Below, piece after piece: positions 24,241 to 31,886 of a stretch of DNA of 31,886 bases (the first letter of the stretch is position 1; each line of letters opens with the position of its first letter). Made by a program: the position numbers and the translations under genes. The notes under the pieces were generated by a model. It did no database searches. It was not told where the DNA came from and worked only from the letters and a program-made list of their open reading frames with translations. This DNA comes from a virus. The DNA lies in IMG/VR virus record IMGVR_UViG_3300042691_029898, positions 1 through 31,886 of that record. One strand, given 5' to 3'.

Positions 24241-25149
24241 GTGGCGACAGGTAATTACGGAACAATAAGGCCCGCAGACGTAAGTCCTGATGATGTAGAA
24301 ATTATATTAAATTACACACCATCAAGAGACGATACAGATAATTTTCTTCTAACAAAATTGGATGCAAGTAGTGTCCTTAAACCGTATTTCCATAATAATA
24401 ATACAGGTGGAAACGCGAATGTAGAAATACTTGGAGGATTATATAATTTGAAATTACCTGCGGACGTATTCAACAGATTAGGGATTTATACATTATATAT
24501 ACGTCCCGCAGAAATTAGAACTAAAATCACAGATTGTGGTGTTTTATCTGCATTACCAAACGTAAAAGGTTTAGTGATTGATATAAACAACGTCCCATCT
24601 GACTTTAGAAATAAATTTGTAAATCAAGGATTAGTTGGTTTCAGAGTGGAATATCTAAATGATAATGGAACAAAAATACCAAACTTTTTTAGAATTATTA
24701 CTTCTTCATTTTATTGCGAACCAGTCTATCAAAACTTAACAAACACCTCACAAAAACAAATTAGATATAGATATGTAGAGGGAACATCAAATTTAATTTT
24801 TTGCACGTTGTCCCCTTCGGCATCACCAACTAACAAACCTAACGCAACACCCTTCATCGGACAACCAAACCAAAATATTATTATAACAAATACATTCTTC
24901 AATCCGATTACAACAGAAATAGAAATTGTCGATCAAGACATTTCAACACTTGCAATTGCACTTTATGGTAATCAAACAAAATCTATGGATGATGGTATAT
25001 ACACAATCTATGACAATCAAAACAATATCTATAAACAATACAATCTATATGAAATAAGAGATCAGTTTAATCAATTATTATACGAAGTTAGAGAAGACAG
25101 AGGAACAAATATAGATTTCAGTAAATCATTCACTAACGTTACATCATAA
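24241..25149 (+). CDS. Tail structural protein, unknown family (GTG start)
   Basis: The 302-residue protein begins at GTG 24241 (M-ATGNYGTIRPADVSPDD). No nearby in-frame ATG gives the same N-terminus, and many gene starts here share an M-A opening. I do not recognise a family. Stretches such as VLKPYFHNNNTGGNANVEIL, FNRLGIYTLYIRPAEIRTKI and GLVGFRVEYLND suggest alternating beta strands. The last 60 residues (IYTIYDNQNNIYKQYNLYEI then RDQFNQLLYEVRED) look like a strand-turn repeat that may pair with partners. There are no membrane segments. It ends with a TAATG overlap into the 999-residue gene, so the two are likely made together in the distal baseplate or fibre-base complex. Confidence 0.72.
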   Translation: MATGNYGTIRPADVSPDDVEIILNYTPSRDDTDNFLLTKLDASSVLKPYFHNNNTGGNANVEILGGLYNLKLPADVFNRLGIYTLYIRPAEIRTKITDCGVLSALPNVKGLVIDINNVPSDFRNKFVNQGLVGFRVEYLNDNGTKIPNFFRIITSSFYCEPVYQNLTNTSQKQIRYRYVEGTSNLIFCTLSPSASPTNKPNATPFIGQPNQNIIITNTFFNPITTEIEIVDQDISTLAIALYGNQTKSMDDGIYTIYDNQNNIYKQYNLYEIRDQFNQLLYEVREDRGTNIDFSKSFTNVTS

Positions 25150-28148
25150 TGGCGATTACAAAATTTACTTGTCCACCCCAAGCATCAGCTCAAGGTTCAT
25201 TTTCTGATAATTTAGTTGGCTTTCAATTAGTTGACGGGGGAGGCTTTACACAAGGAAATTTTGATTTTACTTCTGTTATTTCTGAAAAACAAGATAGAAA
25301 TTTTGAAATAGGAAGTTTTTCAGAACCAATTTCATTAGAAAGTATGAACATTTCGGATGTCGAACAATCCAAAATGATTATAGCTAACAACTTTCAAGTA
25401 TACCCAAATTACGATTTATCCCAAATAACAAATTTTACGTTATATGGTTCATTAGTATTAAGAGTATCATCTGCAATTAGGAAAATTGTGAATTATTTTC
25501 CTGCGGCATTGGATGTAAGAACATTGAGATCCGATTATAGTACAGGTAATACATTTGTTAATATCTCCTATGATTCTGTAGAAAACGAAACTACTTTAGA
25601 AATACCATTAGAAGCAATAAGAAACCCTTTTGCAATTGATTATAGTACTAACGCAAACAGAAATACTGCTGTTTATGAATTTGCAACATCAGAGTTAAGA
25701 AACATGACTGCTAATTTTGGTAAATATGCTTTATTTTTGGGAAATAATCAATTTACAATCAATGATATTGTCCCTGTAGATTCAGGGAGCACAACCTTCA
25801 AACTCTACATAGAAGGAGAACCATTTCCTAATGTAACATTCTCTAACTTTAACGTATTAATCCGCCCAACGGATTTCTATGTTAATAAAGTATTTAATGA
25901 AAATTTTGATACAGTTGAAAATTTCTTACTTAATCGAGAAATCACACCTATATACACAGCATACTTCAAAGTCCCAAGGGAGAATGAGGATGGAACATAT
26001 ACAATAACATACGAGACGGCAAAATTTCCAGTAGAAGGTGTTTGGAACTTGGACATTGTTTCATCAACATTTCAAGACTACATAACTACACTAAATGACT
26101 TCGCAATAAATTTAGACGAATTCACCACAAACTTAATATCGCGTTTCTATACCACAAACGCACTTAAAGAATTTGATACTCCTGATAGGAAGTATGAAAA
26201 AATATTACAGATTTATGGTAGGAGTTTTGATCAAACAAAAAGTTTTATAGGTGCTTTAGCAAATATAAATTCTGTTAATTATAATGTTAAAAATGACATA
26301 CCATCACAACTCCTTAAAAATTTAGCTCAGACATTAGGATGGGCAACAAACATTTCGCCAATTACAGAAACTTCCTTTTTAGGTTCAGTATTCTCGTCAA
26401 GTAAAAGTCAATTTAGTGGTGTTCCTAAAGGACAAACACCAGATGAACTAAATTATCAATACTATAGAAATTTGATAATGAATTCTGCATACCTATTCAA
26501 GTCAAAAGGAACAAGAAAATCAATAGAGGTATTATTAAGGTTTATAGGTGCTCCAGATTTTTTAGTTGATTTTAATGAATATGTGTATTTAGCAGATCAA
26601 AGAATCAATCTTGATGAGTTTAATGAAAAATACGCATTAATTTCAGGAGGAACTTACATTGAAACAACGGCAGTTTTAGACCCAACTGACGTGTATTCTA
26701 TCATGGGCGTTCAATATACTGGAGTCACCGCAACAACAGTCACAAGAGATATTAGTGTTACAATAAATGATTACCCTATTGATAGTTTTGGTTGTCCTAG
26801 TACTCCCGTAGATAGTGAAAGTTACTTTTTCCAAATAGGAGGTGGATGGTTCGAATCTACACCACAACATAGAATGCCAGAGCAAGTGGATTTGACAACA
26901 AGTGTTTTTACAGGTAGTAACCCCAATTATCAAACTAAACTAAAACCCTTTAACTACGGAGAAGAATATTTAGACAGGTATAGGAATTTCCCATTTATGA
27001 GATTGGGATTCAATTTAAGAAGAACACCTGACAACAAAAAAAGTTGGTATGACAATGAAAGTATTTTAAGACAAAGTTTTGACGGGAACTTCAATGCTTA
27101 CTACCCCACATCGGAGGATTGTTTGGTATTGAATGTCAAAAACGTAGATATTATGTTAAACCCAAGTTTAGGTTTGGCATACGATGTATGGAGTATGTCA
27201 AGAAGGTTTAACTACCCAATACCAAACGAAGGACTTAATTATGTTGAACCAACATATTGTAATCCAAATCCGAATACGCCTTACCCCAAGAGAGGTGGTA
27301 TTGACTGGACTGAAATAATACCAAAACCGAAAGAAAAAACGTTTTTTGAATTTCTACAAACATTTTGGAAAAATACCATCAATGTTAGAAATAGACAATT
27401 TATTACAGATGGAAAAACAGGTGGCTACCCAACTTTACAGTCTATATATTGGAAATATTTAGAGTCAAGGGAATTAGCAGGATTACCTAATGACAATTTT
27501 ACATACCAACCACTTATTGATTATGTAAATGGTATGGGAACATATTGGATGAGGCTTATTGAACAGATGGTTCCTGCAACAACAATATGGAATACGGGAG
27601 TTAGGTTTGAAAATTCAATATTCCATAGACAAAAATTTGTGTGGAGAAGACAGTTTGGTTGTCAAATTGCACCAATACCATGCAATCCGTGCGAACTTAC
27701 AGCACCAATATTTGAATATGATTGTCCTATACAAAAAGTAGAATGTCCATTATATCCGTGGCTTGCAGATCCTAATGTTGTGTCTTTTGGAACTTTGTTA
27801 GGTAATGCCGTTAAAGACTATCTTACACCTAGTGGTTTGAGTTTGAGTCAAGATTGTATTGCAAACTCTATTGTTGCTGAATGGTATGTGGATATAAGAT
27901 ATAATGGTTCTCCATTAGTGGTGGAATTATTTGCAATCACATACGGCTACCAATCACAACCATTAAACCAACAATGGGTGAATGGTTTAGGAAATGCACT
28001 ATCACAACTCACAGAAGAAGGATACGAATATTATATAGATGAATTAAATGAAATAGTAACGGTTTACAACGTGAATTGTGTTCCTATTACTAATAATACA
28101 TTCGAAATAAATGTTGGAATAAACTTTACAATACTTTGTAATCAGTAA
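25149..28148 (+). CDS. Large gpI-like tail/baseplate protein
   Basis: Of 999 residues, the stretch of about 345-475 resembles phage P2 gpI-type tail proteins, which join wedge to tail fibre. DIPSQLLKNLAQTLGWATN is followed by YYRNLIMNSAYLFKSKGTRK and SIEVLLRFIGAP, the typical 'region before KGT, then helix and GAP' arrangement. The N-terminal 340 residues are beta-rich. After 480, further structural domains lead to YVNGMGTYWMRLIEQMVPA and TTIWNTGVRFENSIFHRQKF, then a cysteine-rich piece (GCQIAPIPCNPCE, about 836-848). The last 120 residues form a separate small domain. P2 gpI has fewer than 200 residues, so this would be a greatly extended version. It is coupled by TAATG at both ends. The gpI link is moderate; a structural role is near certain from context. 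Confidence 0.72.
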   Translation: MAITKFTCPPQASAQGSFSDNLVGFQLVDGGGFTQGNFDFTSVISEKQDRNFEIGSFSEPISLESMNISDVEQSKMIIANNFQVYPNYDLSQITNFTLYGSLVLRVSSAIRKIVNYFPAALDVRTLRSDYSTGNTFVNISYDSVENETTLEIPLEAIRNPFAIDYSTNANRNTAVYEFATSELRNMTANFGKYALFLGNNQFTINDIVPVDSGSTTFKLYIEGEPFPNVTFSNFNVLIRPTDFYVNKVFNENFDTVENFLLNREITPIYTAYFKVPRENEDGTYTITYETAKFPVEGVWNLDIVSSTFQDYITTLNDFAINLDEFTTNLISRFYTTNALKEFDTPDRKYEKILQIYGRSFDQTKSFIGALANINSVNYNVKNDIPSQLLKNLAQTLGWATNISPITETSFLGSVFSSSKSQFSGVPKGQTPDELNYQYYRNLIMNSAYLFKSKGTRKSIEVLLRFIGAPDFLVDFNEYVYLADQRINLDEFNEKYALISGGTYIETTAVLDPTDVYSIMGVQYTGVTATTVTRDISVTINDYPIDSFGCPSTPVDSESYFFQIGGGWFESTPQHRMPEQVDLTTSVFTGSNPNYQTKLKPFNYGEEYLDRYRNFPFMRLGFNLRRTPDNKKSWYDNESILRQSFDGNFNAYYPTSEDCLVLNVKNVDIMLNPSLGLAYDVWSMSRRFNYPIPNEGLNYVEPTYCNPNPNTPYPKRGGIDWTEIIPKPKEKTFFEFLQTFWKNTINVRNRQFITDGKTGGYPTLQSIYWKYLESRELAGLPNDNFTYQPLIDYVNGMGTYWMRLIEQMVPATTIWNTGVRFENSIFHRQKFVWRRQFGCQIAPIPCNPCELTAPIFEYDCPIQKVECPLYPWLADPNVVSFGTLLGNAVKDYLTPSGLSLSQDCIANSIVAEWYVDIRYNGSPLVVELFAITYGYQSQPLNQQWVNGLGNALSQLTEEGYEYYIDELNEIVTVYNVNCVPITNNTFEINVGINFTILCNQ

Positions 28149-30364
28149 TGGGTTATATAGATTTATTAACATTTACCTTTACGGGTGATTGTAGTGGTGG
28201 AAATAATGGTGCAATTTACTTTGAGGTTACAGGTAATTCCCCAAATTGGGTTGTAACAGAAGGACCACCATACACAGGATTATTACCAGGTGCTTTACTT
28301 ACACCTCTATCTAATTCATATTCTGCAACAGGACTTTCTGCGGGAACATACTCGTTTATTATAACCGAAACATCAGTTCCCCCATTAAACCCAACAGAAG
28401 AGATTAGAGTATTTCAAATATCGTCAGGAACGTCCGTTTCTGTCCTATCATCAGGAACAACTTGTAATATTGATAATGGTTCTATAACAGCCTCAACTCT
28501 TGTAAATTTAGGAGTTTCTACATTCGAATTATACGATATTTCTAACAATTATGTAACAAGTGGTGAAACATCTTTTGGTGAAGACTTTGTAATATTCAAT
28601 AACCTTTCGGCAAACACATATTATGTTGTTGCAAACGATGGTGGCGGTTGTACTGGTATGAGTGAGTCCTGTATCGTATATCCAAGTTCAATCTTTACCT
28701 ATGGTTATTATGTTGTTAATGACGGAAGTTGTGTTCAACAGGGGGGTGGTGGAAAGATATTCCTAACAGGTTTAACAATACCAACAAGTGCCTATACGAT
28801 TGATTGGATTACAGATGTTAATGGACAAACAGGGACAACTATAACAGGTTTGACAGGGGGACTCTATGAAGTTCAAGTAACAGATACAAATGGTTGCACA
28901 GTAACAGAATTTATACCTATAGACACTGTTTTACCGTTGGGTATTGGTGCGGTATTTCTAACTCAACCATCTTGTTTTAGTACCGATGGGGAAATCTCGG
29001 TAGTTGTTACAGGAGGAACTGCACCATTTTACTATACCTGTTCAAACGGAGATACGGCAGTTTCCTTTGACTCCACATATACATTTACAGGATTACCATC
29101 TGCGGTATATACTCTAACAGTCACAGACGGAGGACTTTGCACAACAAATACTCAAGTAACACTTGTAACACCTGGTTCTTTTGGAAACGTTAGTATTATA
29201 CCAGCAAACTCTAATTGTAGTTCAAATAATGGTGTTATAACAATATTGATTGATGATGGAATTGTACCAGGTAGTTACACATACACTTTATCTGGTGATA
29301 CAGGAGAACCTTCTGTAACACTCCAAGGTAGTCAAATACAGACATTTAACGATTTACAAACGGGTAATTATAATATTTTCATTGATAATGGAACGGGTTG
29401 TGTTTTTACAGGTAATACAACGATAGTTAATACAGATAAATTCACAATAACAGGAACACCAATATCAACAGTATGTGGATTGAACAATGGTATATTAAAT
29501 GTAAATGTATCAACAGGTGCAACTTTTCCTGTTACATATAATTTATTCGGACCTACAAGTAATCCACAAAATTTATCACAACCGACAGGAACTTTTATAA
29601 ATTTACAAGCAGGAACATATACACTCACCGTAATAGACTCAACACAATGTCAGCAATCAATACCTGTTTTCATAGGCTCATCAAACCCTGTTTATTTCGA
29701 CTTAATTGGGTATGACCCAGTGTTTGGAAACGACGGACAAATAAATGTTGTTATTACAAGTGGAGAACCAACATTCACATTTAATTGGAGTGCAAATGTA
29801 GGGGCTCAAACAGGAACACTGATTACAGGTTTAACATCGGGAGACTACACATTACAGTTGATAGACTTCAACGGTTGTTCTTTATCGAAAACAATAAAAT
29901 TAGGAGGAACTCAATTATTAGGTAATTACGTATTCACACCAATATGTGAACAAACATTTGAAAATACGGAAGAAATGGGCATCAGAAGTATCCAACAGAT
30001 GTTCAATGAAGGTTTTTATGATTTAACAACAGGAGACACAAACTGTATATTGAATGAGGCAACGTTTAAATTAGTTGTTGATGTGGATGGTGTAACATTA
30101 GAAAATGAATTTTATATATCTAATAGTTTGAATGATTTTCCTGATTTGATTCTTTGGTCGGAAACACTTCAGACAATGTTAGAAAGTTACACTGGTGTCG
30201 GAGAAGTAGTTATTGATTATGAAAATAATACAATAAAAATAACAAATGATTGTGAAGAGATATTCAAAAACTGTCAAACACAAACATATAATTTATTAGC
30301 AGATACAAGATTTATTGTGAATATGGTTATTTCCTATGATATATCCTGTGTCTCATGTACATAA
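28148..30364 (+). CDS. SprB-repeat adhesin-like tail protein
   Basis: The 738-residue protein is built from seven degenerate repeats of about 75-88 residues over residues 11-590, then a distinct C-terminal domain. Each repeat runs C-x(2-4)-N/D-G-x-I-x-V near its start, through G-x-x-x-F/Y, to a LxxGxYxxxVxDxxGC end. Examples are PSCFSTDGEISVVVTGGTAP and LPSAVYTLTVTDGGLC. This is the SprB repeat pattern of Bacteroidota surface adhesins. There is no signal peptide and no type IX secretion C-terminal domain, so it is not simply a captured host adhesin gene. In a phage tail operon it probably forms an Ig-like shaft or receptor-contact arm. The last 150 residues (MGIRSIQQMFNEGFYDLTTG and on) are an unrecognised alpha/beta domain that may mediate attachment. 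It is coupled by TAATG to the preceding gene. Confidence 0.82.
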   Translation: MGYIDLLTFTFTGDCSGGNNGAIYFEVTGNSPNWVVTEGPPYTGLLPGALLTPLSNSYSATGLSAGTYSFIITETSVPPLNPTEEIRVFQISSGTSVSVLSSGTTCNIDNGSITASTLVNLGVSTFELYDISNNYVTSGETSFGEDFVIFNNLSANTYYVVANDGGGCTGMSESCIVYPSSIFTYGYYVVNDGSCVQQGGGGKIFLTGLTIPTSAYTIDWITDVNGQTGTTITGLTGGLYEVQVTDTNGCTVTEFIPIDTVLPLGIGAVFLTQPSCFSTDGEISVVVTGGTAPFYYTCSNGDTAVSFDSTYTFTGLPSAVYTLTVTDGGLCTTNTQVTLVTPGSFGNVSIIPANSNCSSNNGVITILIDDGIVPGSYTYTLSGDTGEPSVTLQGSQIQTFNDLQTGNYNIFIDNGTGCVFTGNTTIVNTDKFTITGTPISTVCGLNNGILNVNVSTGATFPVTYNLFGPTSNPQNLSQPTGTFINLQAGTYTLTVIDSTQCQQSIPVFIGSSNPVYFDLIGYDPVFGNDGQINVVITSGEPTFTFNWSANVGAQTGTLITGLTSGDYTLQLIDFNGCSLSKTIKLGGTQLLGNYVFTPICEQTFENTEEMGIRSIQQMFNEGFYDLTTGDTNCILNEATFKLVVDVDGVTLENEFYISNSLNDFPDLILWSETLQTMLESYTGVGEVVIDYENNTIKITNDCEEIFKNCQTQTYNLLADTRFIVNMVISYDISCVSCT
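28178..29915 (+). repeat. Seven SprB-type protein repeats
   Basis: Approximate repeat starts are 28178, 28430, 28691, 28930, 29177, 29438 and 29684. They are clear at protein level (paired cysteines, internal NG or DG, terminal GxYxxxVxD) but weak at DNA level, meaning old duplication or assembly from diverged modules rather than recent copying. Repeat 7 lacks the first cysteine (FGNDGQINVVITSGE). Confidence 0.75.
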
Positions 30365-30370
30365 AAAAAT

Positions 30371-30664
30371 ATGACACAATTAATCATAAATTCAGTAACG
30401 GGTTTTGTTCCACCATTTAGTGGTTATGTTTGTGATTTTTATGGTAATCAGTGTGTTTATATTGGTATTATAAGTTCATTACCAACTACAATTACACTTC
30501 CAAGTCAATATGATAATGCACCCGTCATAACATTAAAATTAGTAGATAATAATTGTGAAAAATCCACTATCCTTTACTGTGCTGACTTACCACCAACAGA
30601 TAAACAATTCCAAGACGGTGAATTCTTCTTTTTCATGGATGGGGACAATTATGAGTTTCAATAA
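30371..30664 (+). CDS. Small tail-associated hypothetical protein
   Basis: This 97-residue protein is not recognised. Its pattern, INSVTGFVPPFSGYVCDFYG, then NQCVYIGI, LPSQYDNAPVITLKLVDNNC and an acidic aromatic end (GEFFFFMDGDNYEFQ), looks like a single Ig-like beta-sandwich with four cysteines. The C-terminal LVDNNC echoes the VTDxNGC end of the SprB repeats in the preceding gene, so it may be a stand-alone relative of them. It starts 6 bases after that gene with an A-rich leader (AAAAAAAT). A stop, a 33-base gap and a promoter-like motif separate it from the fibre gene. It may decorate or connect fibre parts, which is inference. Confidence 0.72.
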   Translation: MTQLIINSVTGFVPPFSGYVCDFYGNQCVYIGIISSLPTTITLPSQYDNAPVITLKLVDNNCEKSTILYCADLPPTDKQFQDGEFFFFMDGDNYEFQ

Positions 30665-30676
30665 TGAAATAAAAAG

Positions 30677-30684
30677 TATTTATT
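30677..30684 (+). promoter_or_regulatory. Candidate phage promoter motif before the fibre gene
   Basis: TATTTATT, followed by AATAAAAAT, in the 33-base gap; its first base is 21 bases before the ATG. Confidence 0.42.
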
Positions 30685-30697
30685 AATAAAAATATAA

Positions 30698-31867
30698 ATG
30701 GCGTTTCTTACAGATAGAACTTTAGCTACAGGTGTTACCGCACAAGACTTAATACATATTGTAAAACCTTATGATGCAACACAAAATCCTGCTGGATCAT
30801 CATATAAGGCAACAATACAACAAACCTTAGAAGCAATAACTGGTGCGACACAAGTTATGATACTGAGTTCAGGGATAGGTTCGGTAGAGAGATGTGGTAA
30901 TGGTAACGACGCTAATGGAGATTGCTCAACCGTTAGTGGTGGACAATCAAATACCACATTGGGACAACATTCGGTAATTGCAGGAGGAAGATGTAATACA
31001 ACTACATTATCAAATTCAAATGTTTCAGGTGGTTTTCGTAATACTGCTTCAAATTATTATAGTGTTATTGGTGGAGGATGTAGAAACACTACATTAGGTG
31101 CATCTAATACCATTGGTGGAGGTCAATTCAACACTACCTGCAGTACAAATAGTACAATTGGTGGGGGTTTATTTAATCAATCAAGATGTTCTTACTCAAC
31201 AATTGCAGGTGGTTGTCAGAATTATTCTATCGGTTGTTTTAGTGTAATAAGTGGGGGTGCAAATAATACAACGTCTGGAATTTATAGTAGTATTTTGGGT
31301 GGTATTTGTAATTGTAATACAGATTGTTACTCAACGATAGGTGGTGGTAATCTTAATACAACAAGAAATATATATAACTCTATAATTGGAGGTAGTGGAA
31401 ACACTGTCTCACACGATTTTTCATCAGCAGTTGGTTTTGCCATAAAGTCTGTATCTGCGTGTACATTTCACGTAAATTATCTTGCTTTGAACAACACACC
31501 AATCAATGATCAAACACTCACCGAATATTTGGTTAGAGATTCATCAACTGGTGTTGTAAAATACAAAACAACACAACCAACTTATATATCAACAACGGAT
31601 GTTACAGTTGCAAATTACACCGCAAATACATCATTTGCATATTATGGTGTTACATTCAGTGGTAATACAAATATTGAAATTCCATTACCAACAGGGATTG
31701 ATGGATTCAGTTTCAAAATAAAAGATGAAAGAGGAACCGCGTCTTCATATCCTATTACAGTTACAACACCTGTTGGTTTAATAGATGGGAGTGGTTCTGT
31801 TGTAATGAACATAAACTATATGTCACTTCTATTTGTGGCAAGAAATAATAATTGGTGGATAGTATGA
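30698..31867 (+). CDS. Tail fibre with YadA-like beta-roll repeats
   Basis: The 389-residue protein opens with a 77-residue attachment region (MAFLTDRTLATGVTAQDLIH and on). It then has eleven consecutive 15-residue repeats at 78-242 with consensus (T/V/S)I-x-GG-x-x-N-T-T-x-x-x-x-S, as in TIGGGQFNTTCSTNS. Such repeats build a left-handed trimeric beta-roll, known from YadA-type adhesin heads and many phage fibres. A transition follows (FHVNYLALNNTP, EYLVRDSSTGVVKYKT). The C-terminal 110 residues form a beta-rich tip ending ARNNNWWIV, a common ending for fibre tips, and likely the receptor-binding part. There are many cysteines in the roll (for example GGICNCNTDCYS), unusual for a fibre assembled in the cytoplasm. 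The stop TGA overlaps a following ATG. Confidence 0.82.
   Translation: MAFLTDRTLATGVTAQDLIHIVKPYDATQNPAGSSYKATIQQTLEAITGATQVMILSSGIGSVERCGNGNDANGDCSTVSGGQSNTTLGQHSVIAGGRCNTTTLSNSNVSGGFRNTASNYYSVIGGGCRNTTLGASNTIGGGQFNTTCSTNSTIGGGLFNQSRCSYSTIAGGCQNYSIGCFSVISGGANNTTSGIYSSILGGICNCNTDCYSTIGGGNLNTTRNIYNSIIGGSGNTVSHDFSSAVGFAIKSVSACTFHVNYLALNNTPINDQTLTEYLVRDSSTGVVKYKTTQPTYISTTDVTVANYTANTSFAYYGVTFSGNTNIEIPLPTGIDGFSFKIKDERGTASSYPITVTTPVGLIDGSGSVVMNINYMSLLFVARNNNWWIV
30929..31423 (+). repeat. Eleven tandem 45-base in-frame repeats
   Basis: Exactly eleven units of 15 codons occur without any length change (30929 + 11 x 45). Constant positions are GG at residues 4-5 and N at residue 8 of each unit; NTT or a variant and a final S or N are frequent. 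DNA identity between units is low outside the GGTGG and AATAC cores, so selection is on the protein roll. Confidence 0.88.
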
Positions 31868-31886
31868 GTTTTATTTTTAATAATCA
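31864..31886 (+). CDS. Start of a following gene (cut by the window edge)
   Basis: ATGA at 31864-31867 overlaps the fibre stop codon, and the frame stays open to the edge (M-S-F-I-F-N-N). The same overlap style links other genes here. Only seven codons are visible, so nothing can be said about function; genes placed here in other phages often encode fibre chaperones or further fibre parts. Confidence 0.4.

Noticed and set aside
30929-31423. CRISPR-like or satellite array (regular 45-base period)
   Set aside because: The period is 15 codons in frame, there are no conserved repeats alternating with unique spacers, and the translated pattern is a known fibre beta-roll.
1-31886. tRNA genes, attachment sites or insertion sequences
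   Set aside because: Gaps are too short for tRNAs apart from 2983-3091, which holds a terminator and AT-rich DNA; I saw no transposase, integrase or terminal inverted repeats.

Overview
This window is about 31.9 kb of an AT-rich phage genome with every supportable gene on the + strand. It encodes a contractile-tail (T4-like myovirus) baseplate and fibre module wrapped around a T4-type DNA replication and nucleotide module. The likely host is a member of the Bacteroidota, possibly a flavobacterium. Three things suggest this: a virion gene made of SprB-type repeats (28148-30364), a family otherwise typical of Bacteroidota surface adhesins; A-rich start regions that mostly lack Shine-Dalgarno sequences; and a DUF5522 protein, a family I associate with Bacteroidota. 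The host call is an inference.

Left end (1-2982): the 3' part of a baseplate hub gene that runs off the left edge. It has a gp27/gpD-type hub fold and a C-terminal glucosaminidase-like domain that probably replaces the T4 gp5 lysozyme. A small unknown gene and a proline-rich, acidic, coiled-coil protein follow.

Replication block (2983-11710): a gp32-like ssDNA-binding protein lies between two strong hairpin terminators. It is followed by a family 2 glycosyltransferase, a UvsX/RecA recombinase, a cytosine-C5 DNA methyltransferase, a T4 RNase H/FEN-type 5' nuclease, an unknown 147-aa protein, a DnaB/gp41 helicase, a class II (B12-dependent) ribonucleotide reductase and a DUF5522 protein. Short overlaps (ATGAGTAA, ATGACTAA) link uvsX, the methyltransferase and the nuclease into one translated unit. 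No polymerase, primase or clamp is present here.

Baseplate and fibre block (11711-31886): a small unknown protein, gp25, gp6, then a giant 1972-aa wedge-like protein with internal hydrophobic segments. Next come five structural proteins, including a PKD-containing one and a 999-aa gpI-like one, then the SprB-repeat protein, a 97-aa protein and a fibre with eleven exact-length 15-residue beta-roll repeats. Most junctions are one-base TAATG overlaps. A new gene appears to start at the right edge.

Regulation: six of the seven gaps longer than 30 bases that precede a gene start and are not occupied by a terminator carry TATTTAT(T/C), 12 to 37 bases upstream of the start codon. This is my best candidate for a phage-specific promoter. 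Terminators are at 2989-3022, 3972-3997 and 11685-11710. I see no tRNA, CRISPR array, insertion sequence, attachment site or origin.
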